Positions 12,159 to 22,800 of a stretch of 64,000 bases of DNA are shown here, piece by piece. This DNA comes from Crambe crambe (taxonomy: Eukaryota; Porifera; Demospongiae; Poecilosclerida; Crambeidae), in assembly GCA_963924555.1 (NCBI GenBank), contig OZ004595.1, forward strand, positions 5,760,599-5,824,598, in the 5' to 3' direction. Position 1 is the stretch's first letter; every line of letters begins with the position of its first letter. Made by a program: the position numbers and the translations under genes. The notes under the pieces are model-generated. The model was not told the origin of the DNA, ran no database searches, and was given only the letters and a program-made list of their open reading frames with translations.

Positions 12159-13677
12159 ATGGCGGACAATACAGAAGATGTGCTAGATAACTGGGAAGAT
12201 GAAGACGCCGAAGTAAGGCAATTTAAGACTTAATATAGCTAAGGATTCATGAATAGAATTTGGGACAGATGCTACCCTCTTATTTAATTTTTAATAGTAT
12301 CTATATTTTAATACAATGACATCCTCATTCCCACCATAACTTTCATTAAAAGCAAAGAGGGTGATCCTACCAGCCCATTCTAGATAAATACATTTTTTTG
12401 AAATAAAAATGTAGCTAGCTGCACATTTTATTGCATAGGTACTCGAACGCCGTATGGAAGAAAGGCAGAAACAACAAGAAAAGGAAAAGTAAATTTTTTA
12501 TTATTAATGTGTGTACAGTGGAACCATTCAATTCATTTTTATTATGAAGAGGCATTCTGCTGTATCCAAGGTATCCCCAATCACTCCCAAGAATGTTCAA
12601 AGTTTCATAGACTACATTCCTTTAATTAGAAATGCATTAATTCTGTATGTAAAGGGCTCCTTATTATTACTATTTCGGTAACTAATGCAGGAAAACTAAG
12701 AATAAATCGTCACAGCCAAAACTAGCTCCCGTTAACAAAGATAAGAGAACTAAAGAGGACATGCCTACTGCCCCTCTAGAAGTTCAGACTCACCTCCCCC
12801 TCCGTACCCAAGATGCTGGTCGGACAGAATATGTTGCACCTGTAAGTTATACAATAAGTGTATGCAGTCATTGGTAGAAGATATGTCAGCGTCTTGCCTG
12901 TGTTCCTTGAGTAATCTTTATACTATTATTGTTATCAGAACCATAACTAAGAGCTAATGTGATATTTTTTTAACCTTCATAATGAGTAAATGCCCCTTCA
13001 TTGTCTAGATTAAGATATTGAAGCGACAGGCCGAAACCAGGGGTGCTTCTCCCACTGCACACATGAATACATCTTCGACCACAAAAAGGAAATCTCTTGC
13101 AGAGAGAGAGGCTGACTATGCCTCAGCAAGGTATAATATCTGGCCATGTGATTATGGGAAATGCTGAAAGGTTTATACACAATGAATCAGTGTGTTTGAC
13201 TGCAGAGCTTTTGATTAATATGCTCGGAAATTGGCAACTTTGACTAGAAAGTGTCTACCAAAAAAATTTCAGTTTTTTCCAATATTCCTCTCCCAGGGCT
13301 CGCATTCTTGGCTCAGACTCAGGATCCCCAAGCCCCGCCTCCAAACCCATCCTCCCTCGAGGATCAGAAGACAGTGGAGATTCTATAAAACGTCAGCCAA
13401 AGTGAGTATATGGCTAAAATGTCATGATAGCTACTGTGCATGTATTCTCACTTGATAGAGATTTCTAGCTAGTACAGTGGAGCCTCCTCAAAGCAAAGCA
13501 GCTCAGATAAGGAAAAAAAGTGGCTTTTTTGGGTCCACATCGAAGGGTTCCCATATTGAGTGGTTCCAATGTCCACTATGCTAAGCTGAGATTGCTGACT
13601 CTCTTTCTATTTGCTATTTACATTCTTATAGAGGTCCTAATGGCACTAAGGGATTCAAAGCCAAAGTTAAGAGCTGA
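12159..13677 (+). CDS. SZRD1: SUZ domain-containing protein SZRD1 (6 exons)
   Basis: Model: join(12159..12212, 12439..12488, 12691..12841, 13009..13130, 13297..13401, 13632..13677), 175 aa with all phases closing. Hallmarks in order: an acidic Trp-containing N-terminus (VLDNWEDEDAE), a basic Glu/Lys/Gln helix, the SUZ core with IKILKRQ (86-92), SLAEREADYASARARILGSD (about 115-134), and the SUZ-C-like end GPNGTKGFKAK (162-172). SUZ domains bind RNA in other proteins, and human SZRD1 is 152 aa. Its precise role is not established. An ATG five bases upstream (12154) is out of frame with the conserved protein, so 12159 is preferred. Tail-to-tail with the gene ending at 14102. Confidence 0.93.
13474..13585. 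mobile_element. Degenerate TGGAACCTC-type palindromic repeat in the last SZRD1 intron
   Basis: Starts CAGTGGAGCCTCCTCAAAGC and contains the inner GGGTCCACA and TGTCCACTATGCTAAG segments typical of the dispersed family seen at 703, 18887, 21308, 43604, 47565 and 53556. Confidence 0.5.
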
Positions 13678-14101
13678 CCCCGGAACACTGCTACAATAGA
13701 GTATCTTTATATAAATGTCTGGGGATTTGTGGGTGTGGTAAGTATTATTATTATGTGTTCACTGTTTCCTCATTTGTGTCACAATTCCACGTGTTACAGT
13801 TCTCAACTGGTTTTGTATAACTATTAATTCTAGGGGTTATTTACAGTAACAGAATAGTACTATTTTTAACGCTTTTTATAATGATTGCTATAGATAGATA
13901 GCTATTTATTTGTTATTTTTCTTTGATACTATGATCCGTTGATCTGTTGATGGGTAGCAATCGTGTTGTAACTAAATAATTTATTATTTAAAGAACACGC
14001 ATACACAAACCATCAAATGTCATATTATAGCTAGTGTACTGCAATCCACACTATCTATGTATGTAACTAAGTATAGCAATGTTAGCATTGTTACTTTTCC
14101 T
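13678..14101. terminator. Convergent 3' spacer with minus-strand poly(A) signal
   Basis: AT-rich spacer between SZRD1 (+) and the zinc-finger gene (-). TTTATT at 13980-13985 is a minus-strand AATAAA about 117 nt beyond the stop at 14102, a plausible poly(A) signal. Nothing else is recognised. Confidence 0.5.
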
Positions 14102-17100
14102 CTAATATAACATCCATGAATCAGCGCTGTCTCCAGTCAACTTCAAGTCCTGCATCTAGAGAGAAAGGTGATAGATTAAAATCGCTCAGATGATTATGGT
14201 TCAAATTATGAAGGCTCTTAGTTTTAACTCAACTCTCTTACAATTTTCTTGGAGTTGGTTTGCTTCTTGTGGAGTGAAATGGTCTCTCTGGAGGCATCTT
14301 TGTTGGGAGGAAGAGTTGGCAGCTCTTGTTCTGTTTGATCCTCCTCTGGCAGTTCCCTCATGCCTCCTGTAGGAGGTGTGCCTGGTCTCTTTGCCCTCAG
14401 AGGTTCAGAAAAGGCTGCATTGAATAATCATATGGAAGCATGAGTGTAAGGTCAATGTGTATGCTAATAGGTTGAAATTGAGGTTAAAATTACTTTATGA
14501 AGAATTAGAGTCACACTGTTAGCTACTCTAAAGATTCGTAATAAAAGCCAAGTTCTTTGTGGCTATATATCATTAAAGCTCACCAGATGGCTTGCTAGCA
14601 TTAAGCATTATTCCTCCATCTTGCTGTTGCTGTCCATCAAGGTTCCCTTGCAATGGATGTAGCTGCATCCCTTGGCCCATATTTCTTCTGTCGTAATCCC
14701 CTGAGGTTTCAAGGTGGTGATGCTGTTGGGGGGGCATAGAAGCTCGCTGTTGAGGACTGTTAGCTGCAAGCAGTAAACTCATCCGCTGATCATCCCTCAC
14801 CTGCTGGAGATGGCTTGGTGAAAACTTTCCTGGCTGCTGAAAATCACCTTGTTCGGAATACCTAGCACTCTGCCTAGCATATTCATTCGAACTTCTTTGC
14901 AAATTTTGTCCTGAAAATCTCATTCCTTGACCCGAAAGATCTCTCTGCATCTGTCCTGTAAATCCACCTTGACCTGTTTCAAAACCTCTTTGAAGCTCTC
15001 CTTGTAAACTGAGGTCCTGTTGTTGTTGTCCTACAATGGCAGAATTGTGTTTTGGCGATGTTTCCAATCGGTAATGAGGTGAAAATGCATTCTGGTTCTG
15101 TACTGGAACTTGTTCTGGTGAAATCTGAGATTGTCCCAACTTGGCAGGACTCGATGGAGAGATATTCGATGCACCAGTGGCCCTAGGTTGTGGTAGATTC
15201 GATTTTTGCATACCATGCCCAAGCTTTTTATGAAATGCATAGGCCATTTCCAAGTCGCTGGGGGAGAACTTGCTCGTCTTTGACCCTGATACTCCTCGAA
15301 GACTGTTGGCTTCACGGGCAACAAAGGCCAAGAGAGAGAGAAATTCCAATTCATGAACTTCTTCTCTTCCATTTAAACCATAACTGGTCATCTGAATGGA
15401 AGCAATGATACAGTTTTAGCAGCTTCCTGACTTGTGTTCCACCACATACTCTAGATAACTGAGCTGTAGTAGTTTAGGGTTAACTCACCAAATCTCGTAG
15501 AGATTGGCTGTTCAAAAGATGCCTAATTTCGTGATCATTTAGACGGGCAGAGAAGCAAGCTTTCATCAGTGGAATGAGGACAGCTTTACTTATCCAACCT
15601 GTAAAATACCACAGTATTCATACATACATGGTTATATTCTTTCATGTATACAAACCAGAGCTGTCCATGTCAAACTTCTTGAACTCCTCCTGGGCATATC
15701 TCACTTCATTTGGTTCCAAACCTACAAGTATAATTATACAGGTAGCTACCTAAATTATTAAGATGGCAGCCATCCAATGCAGCTAGCTAATAACTTGAAC
15801 TATGAATATCACAGTAGCTATGGCTATTCTGCTAAAATAAATTCATTTATTAGCTATGGCTTGCTACTATGTAGATACATACATACCTCGCAAGTTCATA
15901 TCAGGAATCGTCTTTCTGGTTGTGACAAATTTTGTGCCTTTTTTATTGACTACATGCAAAGAAAAAGAAGATAATTAACATCCATAATGATGGTCTAGCC
16001 ATTACGTATATGGGCCAGGGCTTATTATAACTTTCTGATTGGGGGGATCCATATGGCAAAAATGAAGCATTCATGAGTATACCCTTCTCTTTTTAATAGC
16101 CAGTTACTTACTTGGTACATCCACAGCACACTCGTGTATGACAGGAACCTATATGGATCACACAATTAATGTTATAGTCCCAGGTGGCAATGTCATTAGC
16201 TTTTTTAGCCTCTTGGAACTTACAACAAAGTGATCTATGGCTGTGCGAAGAACATACTGTCGCTTGAAGCAAGATTCACAGAAATCATGCTCACCAAAGT
16301 ACATCAGTTTGGAGATTTTGACTTTCTTTGAACAAATTGAACACCTACAGAAAAGTGAGAAAAGCTGAACCTAGTAACTAGCTGTTGTAGATATTTTCAT
16401 ACCCTCTCTCCCTTACCTTCTTCTAGTTTTCATTCCTTTGCTGCCAACCAACTGGTTGATATCTTTATTGAGCATCTCGAAAGTGTCTGGAGTGACAACT
16501 TTGTTGTGATCCATGGCCAGGAAGTTTTTCTTCACATATAGTCCCTGCTCACCCGATGCTTTCTTGGCATGCAGCTGATTGAATGTGCTCTTCTCAGGGG
16601 TCATTGTAATGAGATCTCCTGCAAATCCTGGATCATCTCGAACCATTGATGGTGGTCGAGAACCTCCACCTGATGTCACATGACTGTGCCTCTGTTGTTG
16701 CTGGCTGGTTGGATCCAATGAGCTCTCCCTTATGGTCCCATGGTACTCCTGGTAAGGCTGTTGAAAGTTGGCAGATACTTGTGGATCGAATCCCTGCATG
16801 AAATTCTCGTCCAACGGAGGACGTATATACTGCTGTGGCTGAGGTTGAGAAGCTGCAAGGTTTGTTGTGTCGTTCCCCCACTGCATTGCACCATACCCAC
16901 CACTTTGGTACAGACGTTGCACCTGAGTGCCATATGGTTGACTCATTCGCTGCTGCTGCTGCTGGGGGATAGACTGGGCTGTAGAGGGCACAGGGCTGGG
17001 GGAAACATGACGAAACAAACTCGAAGTTCCTTTTATCGGTTTATCGATGGGTGTACTCTCGACCTCAAAGTCGTGATTGATAATGAAGGCAACAGGCTTG

Positions 17101-17465
17101 CAAAGTTCTCTAGTGTCTGCAAAGATACGGACTGTATGGAGACCTGAGTGCTTTGGAGCAAATGAAATCACCAATTCGTCATCTTCTAAAGTTGCTGTTC
17201 CCTTGAGTTGGTAGTCTGATTTCAGGTAGGATGGAGGGAAAGACTGAAGCTCGTCAATGTTTCCTGACTTGTGTTCCACCACACACTCTAGATAACTGAG
17301 CTGTAGCCTTTGTAAGGCTATGTTGCTGCCTGGGTACTTCAGATATAGAGTAACTTCTCTCCCTGACATTATCTCGGCATCCAATTCTCTCGCTCTCTGA
17401 ATCGCTTCAACCCGTTGTTTGTAAACAAGGGTGGGGCTCGTATTGCACAAAAATGGGAGGGGCAC
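14102..17465 (-). CDS. Unrecognised filamin-like / zinc-finger / EF-hand protein, Gln-rich (9 exons)
   Basis: Model: complement(join(14102..14155, 14242..14414, 14584..15391, 15489..15598, 15656..15721, 15887..15949, 16112..16148, 16224..16344, 16417..17465)), 826 aa with all phases closing. Residues about 25-145 look like a beta-sandwich whose second half (LVISFAPKHSGLHTVRIFAD, then a Pro and hydrophobic strand) fits the filamin/Ig-like repeat. Residues 160-270 are Gln/Ser/Pro-rich. Cys351-x2-Cys354 and Cys372-x2-Cys375 (with HDFCESC) form a treble-clef-like zinc site. A loop starting DMDSSGWIS (441-449) is EF-hand-like, but position 12 is Val instead of Glu, so calcium binding is doubtful. 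Residues 500-800 are again Gln-rich and probably disordered. I cannot name an orthologue. A regulatory scaffold is possible but is inference. Start chosen as the first in-frame Met, 78 bp from divergent FOXRED1. Confidence 0.82.
15424..15469 (-). repeat. 46-bp copy of coding exon 1 inside an intron of the same gene
   Basis: This segment matches coding positions 17261-17306 at 45 of 46 bases, in the same orientation. It fills about half of the 97-nt intron 15392-15488. The exon original encodes part of the filamin-like region (LQLSYLECVVEHKSG); the copy would change the Cys codon to Tyr. Confidence 0.9.
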
Positions 17466-17543
17466 TGTGAGCTCATTTGCGTACTGGGCGTGCGCACGAA
17501 ATTAACGTGGGTGTTAAATGAACTTTGACCTTATCCTTATTAG
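17466..17543. promoter_or_regulatory. 78-bp bidirectional promoter with NRF-1-like site
   Basis: Only 78 bp lie between the start codons of the zinc-finger gene (-) and FOXRED1 (+). GGGCGTGCGCACG at 17487-17499 resembles the NRF-1 consensus (YGCGCAYGCGC, reverse strand). NRF-1 sites are common in promoters of nuclear genes for mitochondrial proteins, which suits FOXRED1. Binding is inference. Confidence 0.5.
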
Positions 17544-19555
17544 ATGATCCAACTGAAAATGCTTGGATTTTGGGCTGGAAAAGTCGTGCCAGTGTGTCAA
17601 CGGTGTTGTAGGTTCCTTTCTTCCAGTAGTACTGCCGCTCAGAAGCATTATGACGTCATAATAGCCGGAGGAGGGATTATGGGCTGCTCTACTGCTTATT
17701 TCCTGGCCCAAAGAATCCCTCCCTCTTCCATATGCATTGTGGAAAGAGACCCCACGGTAAGTTCTTCATCTATTACCCATGTGACCAATAAATCTTCAGT
17801 TGTGGCACAAGTAGGGCTATAATCATCATAGTGATGCATTTGAACATCCATTCTTCCTTCTCTCTGAAGTACAAAAAGGCCTCCACGGTTCTCTCTGTGG
17901 GCTCAATTCGCCAGCAGTTCTCCATAAAAGGAAACATACTCATGTCCCTCTACTCCTCCCACTTCCTGCAGAATGTCTCCACCCTCCTCCAAGTGGAGGG
18001 GGAGGATTGTCCAGACATTCAGTTCAAGGAGAATGCCTACCTCTTTCTTGCTTCGGAGGGAGGGAGGAATGTACTTTATGAGAACCACCAGCTACAGAAG
18101 AGTTTAGGAGCTACAATTGAACTGTTTGAACCCAAGGCTCTGTCAGGAAGATACCCTTGGATCAATATGGATGGAATAAAACTGGCTTCTATAGGTAAGT
18201 AGTTATGTATAATAATGTTTTGTTTGTCTGTCTATTGTTTGTTTGTTTGTTTGTTTGTTTGTTGGCTTCACCTCTTTACAATAAGGTACAAAGAACGAAG
18301 GATGGTTTGATCCATGGATGCTTCTGAGTGCCTTTAAGAAGAAGGTCATGGCCATGGGGGTTCAGTACCTTGAAGCAGAAGTCACTGGGATCAACATGGA
18401 GCAGAACAAAATCCAGGAGATCAAGGCAATAATACGATATACACTACAATAACTGCATGGTGATCAGGAAATAGCTATACCATTTTAATGGAAATGGCTC
18501 ACCAGGTTCAGCATGGGACAATCTTTTCCTCTGTAGCTAGATGTTATATTTTGGTTATCCTGTGATGTAGGTCAATAGATCAGTGTCCAAAGAAGAGTCA
18601 TCTCTTGGCTGCAACTACCTTGTCAATGCCACTGGTCCTTGGGCGGCCAAGCTAGCTCGGATGGCGGGGGTAGGAGATGCGACTCAATCCCATCCTTCTC
18701 TCCATCACCCTCTTCCAGTCTCCCCACGGAAAAGATGTGTCTTTGTGTTCAAGTGTCCATCTGGCCCACATGGAGATTGTCCAATGATAATTGACTATAA
18801 TGGGATATATGTCAGACCAGAGAGCACAGAGATGACTTTCATCACTGGAGTAAGCCCTCCTGAGGTAAGTGAAGATGGAGAGCTCTACAGTGGAACCTCC
18901 GAGTAAAGAACACTTTGGGATCAGCCACTTGTCCTTTGCAGAGAGGTTATCTTTTCTTGGAGGTTTAAAAATGTACCAATGCTATGAGGAAAGGGATCCA
19001 AAAGAGCATCCTTTGATGAGATTCTTGGAGGGCCCTTTAACGTGTATAAGAGAGGTGCATGAGTTCAACTATATACTGCTGCACTGCAATAGTCATGCAA
19101 TGTTAATACTATACAGCATTTGGATATTGACGAGGATGAGCTCGAAGTGGACTACTCTTTATTTGATGATATCTGGCCAAAGATTGCTTTTCGTGTCCCA
19201 GCATTTGAGAATCTGAAGGTGAGATATAGAGCTATAGCTCGTGATATTAGATAGCTGTTTTTGGTTTCTATACCTACTTTCTTCCGGAATGTTCTCTTAG
19301 GTTCAAAGTGCATGGGCAGGATACTATGAGTACAACACGTTTGACCAGAATGGGATCATTGGTGCTCACCCTGTCATCTCCAACCTCGTATTTGCCAATG
19401 GATTCAGTGGCCATGGCATCCAACAATCTCCGGCTGTCGGTAGAGCCGTTAGCGAAGTCATATTGGATGGCAGGACTCACTCTCTAGACCTCAGTGATTT
19501 TTCATTCAGTAGAATTATTGAAAATAGACCACTCAAAGAAAAGAATATTATTTAG
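17544..19555 (+). CDS. FOXRED1: FOXRED1, FAD-dependent complex I assembly factor (6 exons)
   Basis: Model: join(17544..17756, 17870..18194, 18286..18425, 18571..18864, 19117..19218, 19301..19555), 442 aa with all phases closing. The N-terminus is basic, Ser-rich and lacks acid residues, as expected for a mitochondrial presequence. The dinucleotide-binding GGGIMG (42-47) follows DVIIA. Family landmarks in order: LSVGSIRQQFS, YLFLASE, PWINMDGI and GWFDPW, NATGPWAAKLA, the PRKR strand, FRVPAFENLK, AWAGYYEYNTFDQNG, and GFSGHGIQQSP before the final helix. Human FOXRED1 is 486 aa and supports assembly of respiratory complex I; it belongs to the DAO/glycine-oxidase fold. Intron 3 (18426-18570) starts with GC instead of GT. 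AATAAA at 19758-19763 is a likely poly(A) signal. Start at 17544 or 17559 cannot be decided. Confidence 0.95.
18226..18262 (+). repeat. (GTTT)n microsatellite in a FOXRED1 intron
   Basis: About nine GTTT units lie just upstream of the acceptor at 18284-18285. A second such tract lies at about 33137-33170. Confidence 0.9.
18887..18970. mobile_element. Degenerate TGGAACCTC-type palindromic repeat in FOXRED1 intron 4
   Basis: Begins ACAGTGGAACCTCCGAGTAA, continues with AACACTTTGGGATC and GTCCTTTGCAGAGAGGTTAT: the same order as other family copies in this window. Confidence 0.6.
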
Positions 19556-19876
19556 TTAGCTCACAAGCTAGATTTTTATAGTATAAAGGTCAACACTCTC
19601 CTCCCTAGTGGCTTGGCTCCAATTACCCGCGCATACTTCTAGCTATACAGTACTGCATATATTTCAGAGTTAACAATCTCCTATTCATACCTAGCTAGCT
19701 ATGCCATTGCAGTCTGGGGGAGATCAACTATGCCTATTACTATCTATTGGTTATCAGAATAAATTGAATTTAAAGCAACATTTGAGAACCATATTATCAA
19801 AAATAGTTTCCTGTGGGTATGTCAAGCTAATATTGTCCTGTTTATATTAGCTACTGTGTACGTAGCCCTTGCTAGA
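19556..19876. other. Convergent spacer FOXRED1 / CUB-EGF gene A
   Basis: 321 bp tail-to-tail spacer carrying the FOXRED1 poly(A) signal candidate (AATAAA, 19758-19763). Nothing else recognised. Confidence 0.5.
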
Positions 19877-22800
19877 TTATGAACCAGAGTTTGATGGCCG
19901 TCTTCTGAGTGTTGCAAGCCAACGTCTCTTTTTATACCGGACATAGATCCCTTGCACGTTCACATAGTTTATATCAATCAACGAAAGTTCATCCTCAGGA
20001 ACTTGGGTATAGGTAAGTCTGAATCCTGAATGATACTGATTTGCGGTTTTGCTCCGAAGTCTAAATGATGTGGTCTTGTCAAGAATGTAAGTGATGTTGT
20101 AAAAGTATCCACACATTCTCCTCTGGTTGGGGAAGTATCCATGTTCAAACTTCAGGTAATCCGTCTTGCATTTGTGCGAAGGGAATATGTCTAAGTTCTT
20201 GATGAATATTCTCAGTCTGTGTCCAGGCCATGGTGATACCATCCAGATGCAGTTTTGCTGGTGGTGGTACGGGGCAGGAAAGTTGGAGGACTGGATTGTT
20301 CCTGATGAGTCATTATGGTGAAGGATACATGCTGTATAGAGGAAACAGTCAAAATAGTTAAAATGCTTGTACATAGTTGTTAAAATTATTAGAATTGGAG
20401 TCAGCTCTAGTAAGACTAAGTAGAGTCCCTTGATATAATCAATCTCATACCCGGAATGAGGCTAATGAAAATTTATATCATTGTCCCTCACCACTGCATG
20501 TTCTCTTGTCATAGTTCAGCCTGTATCCAATCCTGCAGTAGCATTGGTATGAGCCTTCAGTGTTCCGACACCTTTGCTGACAACCACCTTTCGGTTTCCC
20601 CCACACTTTGCACTCATTGATGTCTGAGGACACCAAAAGATGCTAGCTAATGCATGGAACAATTGAATACACTATGTACCTCGACAGACTTGACCTGTGA
20701 GAGAGTATCCTTCTCTGCAACTGCATGTGTGTCTTCTGTAAGCATCACTAGTGCAGATTTGATCACATCCACCATTGCCAACAGAACAAGGATCTGTATA
20801 GTTTCCATCCTTATCTGCATTATAGTGATTAGTAGCTATAATGATTGGAAGAATAGCTCCCCCAAATATATATCTCAAGGAGCAGAACTAATAGTACCTA
20901 ATAATTCATAGCTGAGCCTAAAGCCTCTCCCTGTGTATGTGCTGTCAGAGTGGAGGTGAAGGACCACCGCCTCTGTCTCCAAATGCAGTTCTCTGTTGAA
21001 GGAGTTCAAATTGACTTCACTCAGAGGTGGTGCAGAGCATAGTTTCCTATTCCTAGATATTGAAGCAGAGTGTTCTATATACAAACCCTTTAACCCATAG
21101 TAGTAATTTCAGGAAGCTAGAAACTAGCGCTATCTCGGAGACCAATCAACACATGAACATGGAACTCGTATCCAGCAGCAGCTTAATAAATGTACTAACT
21201 ATACTCAAACACCAATTGAACCAGTGTGCACAGGGGAGGGGTGAAGTCAAGACACAGATTGCTACGTACACAAGCTTATAGGTGTGCTGGCAGTTGGTTA
21301 TAGGCCTACAGTGAAACCTCAAAATAATGGACACACTTTTTGTAGAGAGGTTGTCTGAGTAGCTATGGGCATCCTTTATTGAAAGATTTTTTGGGATGTC
21401 CTTTATGGAAGGTGCCACTAATCTGTTGTTGATACCTCAAGATTCTCCCTTTAGAGTTGAGATTGGTAACTTGTAAAAAATCATATTCACAGGTTCTGGA
21501 TGGTTCAATATCCAAGTCGTTAAACATCACTCTGACAGTATAACCTTCTGGAGCCCTGATTTTCCAGAAACAATCAAGCAATAAAGGGTAGTAGGAGGGA
21601 TACGCAGGGGAACTGACATTTCCCCTGCCAGATATTCCCAGATGATCACCCAGAGTCACATTTGCTGACACGATTCCACCACATTGCCCTACAGTGATTG
21701 ATAAAGGGGCAAAATGAACAGGGGTACAGTAGCTAGAGCTTTAAAATCACAAGAAAGTTTGTCTATAAGACAAGTGATGAGATCAGTTCCCTGTGTGGTG
21801 ACTGCTAATTTTATTCATATTCATGCTAGCTATAACCATGGATACTTCTATGATGCAACTGGGAAGCCACACAGTCCCAATCTCACTTCTGCATAAAGCG
21901 TTTCCCGGTCTTGACACAGAGTGATCTTCAGCAGAGGCCTGGCCATCGTTAGTGGCTGATTCCCCATTGATTGCATGAGAACTGAATGAAGATGTGTTAT
22001 TTAGATCATGGAGCTTGCTGTCCAGTGAAATTCCAAGAATAATGCGTAGGATTTCACTTATCGTCAGATCTGGGCAGGAATTTGCAGCCAAGACTGTAGG
22101 GTGTGATCCTGACAGCTGTCCTATACAACATCTGGATATCATAACCAATAATCAGCACATACAGGGCACAGATCTAGACTCCCAAACCTTTCACTTCCAT
22201 TCCCTCTAAATGTGATGTACTGAACTTCGGTAGTTCTGGGGATAAAAATGAAGCAATTTTGATGCTCCAATAATCCCATAGCTGAGATGATACTTTCCCT
22301 GGAAACATCTGTGGTAAAAAAGCATCACAAGTGAAGAATGCAGGGAGCAGTCTCAGCTGATGCTAAACATTTTAGCAGAGCTGTTAATTATTTGTTAATT
22401 ATTTGCCATAAGAAATTGTCTACCTAGCTATTAGCAAATAGAAGCTTTAGCTTGATTTTGAGAGGGATTTTTTTAAAAAGACATCTGCCGAAATTTTGTC
22501 TGAATTTGACTCTGGAATAGTCATAAGCAATAACAGGTGTGGCTATTAGCTATTGGTGATCAAAAGACAGTTATGTAACACTGAAGTTGCAGCAATGGTA
22601 GCAATGTTTCCAGCCACAAAAGGCTGTAATGGTACTAATGGGTACTAATGAACTGTCTGTATTGTGCTGCTTGGTTGATCAGTCACCTCATGATGAACAC
22701 AGTGCAGCCACATCCTTGCAGCCTGCACACATTACTTCTTCACTTTAGGTCATTTGCATTCAATTACCATTCCCACTGATCGCGTTAAAATTAAACCTCC

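Noticed and set aside
12154..12240. Upstream ATG at 12154 as the SZRD1 start
   Set aside because: It is out of frame with the conserved SZRD1 protein; the ATG at 12159 fits the family N-terminus.
21783..22148. Reading the 121-aa ORF containing [11 protein letters not shown] as a stand-alone gene
   Set aside because: Conserved exon phases with gene B show it is an exon (21887-22120) plus intron read-through.
22148..22194. Alternative donor GTATGT downstream of [14 protein letters not shown] in gene A
   Set aside because: It closes in frame, but gene B only works with the donor at the equivalent of 22194, so the shared site was preferred.
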